Assembly: GCA_910579845.1 (NCBI GenBank)
Contig: CAJTWL010000015.1
Coordinates: forward strand, 1 to 54,073
Source: an uncultured Muribaculaceae bacterium
GTDB lineage: Bacteria; Bacteroidota; Bacteroidia; Bacteroidales; Muribaculaceae
Length of the DNA stretch: 54,073 bases
Direction of reading: 5' to 3'
The notes beneath the pieces were generated by a model. That model was not told the DNA's origin. It ran no database searches and saw only the letters and a program-made list of their open reading frames with translations. The position numbers and the translations under genes are program-made. Of this stretch, positions 50,438 through 54,073 are shown one piece after another. Numbering within the stretch: the stretch's first letter is position 1; the number at the start of each line of letters is the position of its first letter.

Positions 50438-50487
50438 TTTATCATCCTGCGGGAGTTGAACATTATTCCACCTGAACTCGTCCTCAC

Positions 50488-50681
50488 TGAACTCGTCTTG
50501 ACTTATTTTTTCTTAACATAAGCGAGATATTTCCGAGGTGTTTCCGAGTCTCGAAGAGCCGGCAACCTTTCGGTTGGCGGGGATGAGAGAGTCAGAAACA
50601 ACCGGAAAGATCCGCTGAGGTTGAGAAAAGAATATATTCATTATACGTTTTAACATTCGTAAATAAGTCAAGACGAGTTCA
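50488..50681. repeat. Family A-type inverted-repeat element A4
   Basis: 194 bp bounded by perfect 21-bp inverted repeats: TGAACTCGTCTTGACTTATT plus one base at 50488-50508, and its complement at 50661-50681. The left end is preceded by a partial tandem copy: CTGAACTCGTC occurs at 50472-50482 and 50487-50497. The interior has GAAGAG, a hairpin GGCAACC-TTTC-GGTTGGC, and GGAAAGATC, an arrangement like the other family A cores but with different bases; GAGAAAAGAATAT on the right matches A1. Membership in family A is by architecture. Confidence 0.75.
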
Positions 50682-50711
50682 CTGATTCATTTTCCAAATT
50701 TAATATTATTT

Positions 50712-50744
50712 TTTGTGATAAGGCACAATTTTTTATTATTTTTG
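50712..50744 (+). promoter_or_regulatory. Promoter of holB, nearly leaderless
   Basis: TTTG (50712-50715), 21 bases, then TATTTTTG (50737-50744). The holB ATG is at 50751, only 6 bases after the -7 element, so transcription is expected to begin at or next to the start codon. Confidence 0.8.
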
Positions 50745-50750
50745 CAAGTA

Positions 50751-51884
50751 ATGAGATTTAGTGAGATTCCGGGGAATAATGACATCAAGGATACTCTGCG
50801 TCAACTCATTGATGCAGACAATGTTCCTCATGCCATTATGCTTTACGGACAACCGGGCATAGGGAAAATGATGACTGCCCGCGCTTTTGCGCAGTACGCC
50901 CATTGCCAGCACAGACATGATGGCGAACCATGCGGGGTATGTCCTTCTTGCCGTCAGCATCAGTCGCTTAATCATCCGGACGTTCATTTCTCTTATCCTA
51001 TTGTCAAGAGCAAAGCCAACAACATAGTATCCTCTCTCGACAGGATAGACAAATGGCGGGAAATGACTGAGAATTATCCTCTGATGGAACCGGAGAAATG
51101 GCTTGAGGTTATCGACACAGGCAATTCACAACCCGCCATTCATGTAGAGGAAGCGGAATTTATAGTTCGTTCCGACTCATATTCTTCATTCTCCTCAAAA
51201 TATAAATTCATCATCATATGGTTGCCGGAAAAGATGACAGTAGAAACTGCCAATAAACTGCTGAAGGTAATTGAAGAGCCGTCTGAAGGAACCGTGTTCA
51301 TTCTTGTATCCAACTCGGAAAGCGATGTGCTTCCCACCATCTCTTCCAGAACACGGCGTTTTAACATGCGCCCGGTGGAGGATGTAGATCTTGCAGAGTA
51401 TATTGAACAGGAATATCATCTTGACCACACCATATCACGCGAAGCCGCCCACCTCGCCGAAGGCAGCATCGCCAAAGCCGTGCAATTCGCGACACACTCC
51501 GGAGAACGGACAGAATTCGGGGAGATTTTCCAGAATATAATGAGAGCCGCATATGCCAAGAAACCTGACGTACTTAAAAAAATAAGCGATAACGCAGCCA
51601 GTATGGGCAGGGAAAAGCTGAGACGGTTTCTGGACTATATGAGCAGAATGGTTCGGGAAAACTTCATTTATAATCTGCACATATCGAAGCTCAACGCCAT
51701 GTCTGACCACGAGGAAGCTTTCTCAAAAAGATTTTCTCCTTTTATCCATTCGGGGAATGTGGAAGATATTGTAATTCAGATTGAGAATGCCTCCAACCAC
51801 ATTCAACGCAACGGCAATTCCAAACTTATTCTCTTCTCGTTTTTTTTATATATTATACCCCTGCTTCACAAAAAGCCAAATTAG
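50751..51884 (+). CDS. holB: DNA polymerase III subunit delta' (HolB)
   Basis: 377 residues from the ATG at 50751 (MRFSEIPGNNDIKDTLRQLI); the frame is open 36 bp upstream but that region holds the promoter. Delta' is part of the clamp loader that places the sliding clamp on DNA. An intact Walker A-like GQPGIGKM at 33-40, the zinc module with Cys52, Cys61, Cys64 and Cys67 (CGVCPSC), and the sensor-1 segment SNSESDVLPTISSRTRRF are visible; the usual SRC of clamp-loader subunits is SRT here. The C-terminal helical collar domain (about 215-370) fits. Probably cotranscribed with the sugar genes downstream. Confidence 0.92.
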   Translation: MRFSEIPGNNDIKDTLRQLIDADNVPHAIMLYGQPGIGKMMTARAFAQYAHCQHRHDGEPCGVCPSCRQHQSLNHPDVHFSYPIVKSKANNIVSSLDRIDKWREMTENYPLMEPEKWLEVIDTGNSQPAIHVEEAEFIVRSDSYSSFSSKYKFIIIWLPEKMTVETANKLLKVIEEPSEGTVFILVSNSESDVLPTISSRTRRFNMRPVEDVDLAEYIEQEYHLDHTISREAAHLAEGSIAKAVQFATHSGERTEFGEIFQNIMRAAYAKKPDVLKKISDNAASMGREKLRRFLDYMSRMVRENFIYNLHISKLNAMSDHEEAFSKRFSPFIHSGNVEDIVIQIENASNHIQRNGNSKLILFSFFLYIIPLLHKKPN

Positions 51885-51927
51885 CAAACCCTGATTTAAC
51901 AAACCATATAAAACACATCAATATAAT

Positions 51928-52827
51928 ATGAAACCAACATTATTCATTCTTGCTGCCGGTATGGGCAGCCGTTACGGAGGTTTAAAACAATTGGACGGTC
52001 TGGGTCCGTCAGGTGAAACAATTATGGATTATTCCGTATACGATGCGCTCCGCGCCGGATTCGGCAAGATCGTGTTTGTGATTCGCAAGGATTTCGAACA
52101 GGAGTTCCGCGATAAAATCATCTCGAAATATGAAGGGCACGTACCCGTAGAGGTTGTATTCCAATCAATTGACAATCTGCCCGAAGGATTCAGACCAAAT
52201 CCTGAACGCACCAAGCCATGGGGCACAAACCATGCGGTACTCATGGGTAAAGACGTTATAAAAGAACCGTTCGCAGTTATTAATGCGGATGACTACTATG
52301 GTGCGGAGAGTTTCCGGCTTCTTGGCGATTTCCTTAGATCTGTCGAAGGTAAGGAAAACTGCTATTGCATGATTGGTTTCAACATAGAAAACACCCTTAG
52401 CGAAAACGGAGGTGTGAGCCGCGGACTCTGCGAAGTAGATACCAACGGCAACCTCACAGGCGTGACCGAATGCCATGGCATAGAACGGAAAAACGGGAAA
52501 CTCATTCAGATTGTAGAGGAAGAGGAAGTGCCGTTCCCGGAAGATGCAAACGTTTCAATGAACATGTGGGGTTTCACTCCCGACTATTTCGGTTATTCTG
52601 AAAAAGCCTTTATCAAGTTCCTGAACGAAAACGGGAATGAACTCAAATCTGAATTCTATATTCCGACTGTTGTAAATGATCTCATCAATAACGGAACAAT
52701 AGATTTAAAAGTAATCGGCACTCCGTCCAAATGGTTTGGCGTGACCTACGCGGCCGATCGTCCTGCAACTGTAGCTCAGTTCGCAAAACTTGTTAAAGAA
52801 GACGTTTATCCGACCCCATTGTTTTAA
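51928..52827 (+). CDS. Sugar-phosphate nucleotidyltransferase
   Basis: 299 residues. The N-terminal Rossmann-like domain starts MKPTLFILAAGMGSRYGGLK, the nucleotide/pyrophosphate-binding LAAGxGSRxG motif. GPSGETIMDYSVYDAL follows, and INADDYYGAESF near 120 supplies the metal-binding Asp. It makes a nucleotide sugar from a sugar 1-phosphate and an NTP; the sugar and base specificity cannot be read safely, although UTP:glucose-1-phosphate is plausible next to galE. The gene lies 43 bp after holB and 5 bp before galE; the latter spacing strongly suggests cotranscription. Confidence 0.87.
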   Translation: MKPTLFILAAGMGSRYGGLKQLDGLGPSGETIMDYSVYDALRAGFGKIVFVIRKDFEQEFRDKIISKYEGHVPVEVVFQSIDNLPEGFRPNPERTKPWGTNHAVLMGKDVIKEPFAVINADDYYGAESFRLLGDFLRSVEGKENCYCMIGFNIENTLSENGGVSRGLCEVDTNGNLTGVTECHGIERKNGKLIQIVEEEEVPFPEDANVSMNMWGFTPDYFGYSEKAFIKFLNENGNELKSEFYIPTVVNDLINNGTIDLKVIGTPSKWFGVTYAADRPATVAQFAKLVKEDVYPTPLF

Positions 52828-52832
52828 AAATT

Positions 52833-53861
52833 ATGAAAACAAAAATATTAGTTACCGGTGGAACCGGTTATATCGGCAGCCATACAGTTGTTGAACTGCA
52901 AAATGCCGGATACGAGGTAGTCATTATTGACAACCTCTCTAACTCAAATGCCGGAGTTATCGACGGCATTACAAAAATTACCGGCATTCGTCCTGTATTT
53001 ATAGAAGGAGACTGCACGGATATTGCCACTCTCCGCAAGCTGTTTGATGAGAATCCCGGCATAAAGGGAATCATAAATTTCGCGGCCTCCAAGGCAGTAG
53101 GCGAATCTGTTCAGAAACCGCTTCTGTACTACAGAAATAATCTCAACACTCTTATCAACCTTCTTGACCTTATGCCGGAATATGGTGTAAAAGGTATAGT
53201 ATTCTCATCGTCATGCACTGTTTACGGTGAGCCTGACAAGAATCCTATAAACGAAGAAGCTCCCATAAAACCGGCAACTTCGCCTTACGGTAACACCAAA
53301 CAGATTTCCGAAGAGATTATTGAGGACTACATTCGCTCCGGAGCGCCTATCAAAAGCATCCTGCTGCGTTATTTCAACCCTATCGGCGCACATCCGTCAG
53401 CTGAGATAGGAGAACTCCCTTTGGGTGTTCCGCAGAATCTTGTACCTTATCTGACGCAGGCGGCAACAGGAATACGCAAAGAGCTTACTGTGTTCGGTGA
53501 TGACTACAACACACCTGACGGTTCCTGCATCCGCGACTATATCGATGTTGTCGATCTCGCAAAAGCACACGTTATAGCCATGAAACGTATGCTTGACAAT
53601 GAAGACACAGATGCCGTCGAGATTTTCAACCTCGGCACAGGTAACGGGCTTTCGGTGCTTGAACTGATCAGATCATTCGAACGTGCCACAGGAGTAAAAG
53701 TACCCTACAAAATAGGAAGGCGCCGGGAAGGTGATATTGAAAAGATCTGGGCTGACCCCAAGAAAGCAAATGAGGTTCTCGGATGGAAGGCGATAGTGCC
53801 GATAGACGAGACTATGAAAAACACTTGGGCATGGCAACAGAAAATCTCCAAACAACAATAA
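52833..53861 (+). CDS. galE: UDP-glucose 4-epimerase
   Basis: 342 residues, normal length. Extended SDR enzyme that interconverts UDP-glucose and UDP-galactose with tightly bound NAD+. NAD-binding TGGTGYIGSHT at 8-18, the FSSSCTVYGEP segment with the catalytic Ser/Thr region near 124-134, and the catalytic Tyr152-x3-Lys156 (SPYGNTK) are all present, followed by LRYFNPIGAHPS and the C-terminal RRREGDIEKIWADPKKA typical of GalE. It supplies UDP-galactose for surface glycans such as those built by the 43-50 kb gene group. It ends the holB-nucleotidyltransferase-galE run with a strong terminator. Confidence 0.95.
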   Translation: MKTKILVTGGTGYIGSHTVVELQNAGYEVVIIDNLSNSNAGVIDGITKITGIRPVFIEGDCTDIATLRKLFDENPGIKGIINFAASKAVGESVQKPLLYYRNNLNTLINLLDLMPEYGVKGIVFSSSCTVYGEPDKNPINEEAPIKPATSPYGNTKQISEEIIEDYIRSGAPIKSILLRYFNPIGAHPSAEIGELPLGVPQNLVPYLTQAATGIRKELTVFGDDYNTPDGSCIRDYIDVVDLAKAHVIAMKRMLDNEDTDAVEIFNLGTGNGLSVLELIRSFERATGVKVPYKIGRRREGDIEKIWADPKKANEVLGWKAIVPIDETMKNTWAWQQKISKQQ

Positions 53862-53876
53862 GAAACAAGCACTATA

Positions 53877-53918
53877 AAACAAGTGGTATATGGTCCGTAT
53901 ACCACTTGTTTTATTTTT
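53877..53918 (+). terminator. Terminator downstream of galE
   Basis: ACAAGTGGTATA, loop TGGTCCG, TATACCACTTGT: a perfect 12-bp stem followed by TTTATTTTTT. Confidence 0.93.
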
Positions 53919-53980
53919 TGTTTTATGCGGATACTTGTAAGAACCGACCAAACTCAAATTCCTGACAAAATTATCGGTTA

Positions 53981-54010
53981 TTGTTTTTAACTTCAATTTT
54001 ATTAATTTTG
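53981..54010 (+). promoter_or_regulatory. Promoter for a transcript leaving the window
   Basis: TTG (53981-53983), 19 bases, then TAATTTTG (54003-54010), a good Bacteroidota promoter. The 63 bases after it contain no start codon with an obvious gene, so the transcript's product lies beyond the window. Confidence 0.7.
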
Positions 54011-54073
54011 CAACTTATTAACGCGAGTTCGGGATAAGAATGCCCTGAAAAAAGTTGAATCGGCAGCTTGAAA

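Noticed and set aside
1..54073. Phage, integrative element or restriction/defence island
   Set aside because: No integrase, transposase, relaxase, restriction or toxin-antitoxin gene was seen; the AddB-like nuclease alone is a repair gene.

Overview
The window looks like chromosome of a Bacteroidales species, most plausibly Muribaculaceae. The grounds are promoters of the Bacteroidota form TTTG-N19-21-TAnnTTTG, starts without Shine-Dalgarno sites, the gene orders coaX-OMP-lptC-CNNM and DUF4924-rfbD-prfC, Bacteroidota-type lipoproteins (Cys followed by acidic residues), C-terminal sorting domains of type IX secretion style, and DUF6056 membrane proteins. The family-level assignment is inference. 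No tRNA, rRNA, CRISPR array, phage or complete transposon was seen.

Layout. 1-4819 (minus): an envelope operon read ftsB-like, a small membrane protein, coaX, an outer-membrane barrel, lptC, CNNM/CorC transporter. 5060-9062 (plus): an orphan ECF sigma factor, then DUF4924, rfbD and prfC. 9110-14684 (minus): a complete RND efflux operon. 15142-16240 (minus): two paralogous small lipoproteins. 16880-27049: a 2,156-residue GLUG-repeat surface protein divergent from a C10 cysteine peptidase, followed by a small secreted protein whose start codon looks damaged. 27162-27436: a strongly structured, terminator-ended RNA of unknown family just before a nitroreductase. 28471-31914 (minus): thrS-infC-rpmI-rplT. 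32017-35709 (minus): a TPR protein and a calcineurin-like phosphoesterase; divergent from them, NDH-2 and a META-domain lipoprotein. 38369-43461 (minus): an S4 protein, pth, rplY and an AddB-like nuclease. 43495-50437: an envelope-glycosylation group (LTA-synthase-like transferase, two GT2 enzymes, two DUF6056 polytopic proteins). 50751-53861 (plus): holB, a sugar nucleotidyltransferase and galE.

The most unusual layer is intergenic. At least seven 100-220 bp elements (family A) have about 20-bp terminal inverted repeats. The repeats differ between copies but match within a copy, and several copies share a hairpin core, GCATAGCGGGCTATGC, or subterminal sequence. A second family (B, 73-80 bp) has at least three copies with TAAGTAA-type ends. 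Elements sit against start codons, supply stop codons, or interrupt conserved operons. They look like non-autonomous MITE-type elements; no transposase is in the window. The other notable item is the 27.2 kb RNA, which has a promoter, nested long-range helices and a terminator.

Working together: the left operon and the 43-50 kb group build and modify the envelope, the RND pump exports toxic compounds, the GLUG protein and C10 peptidase are probable secreted or surface products, and the remaining genes are housekeeping for translation, replication and redox.
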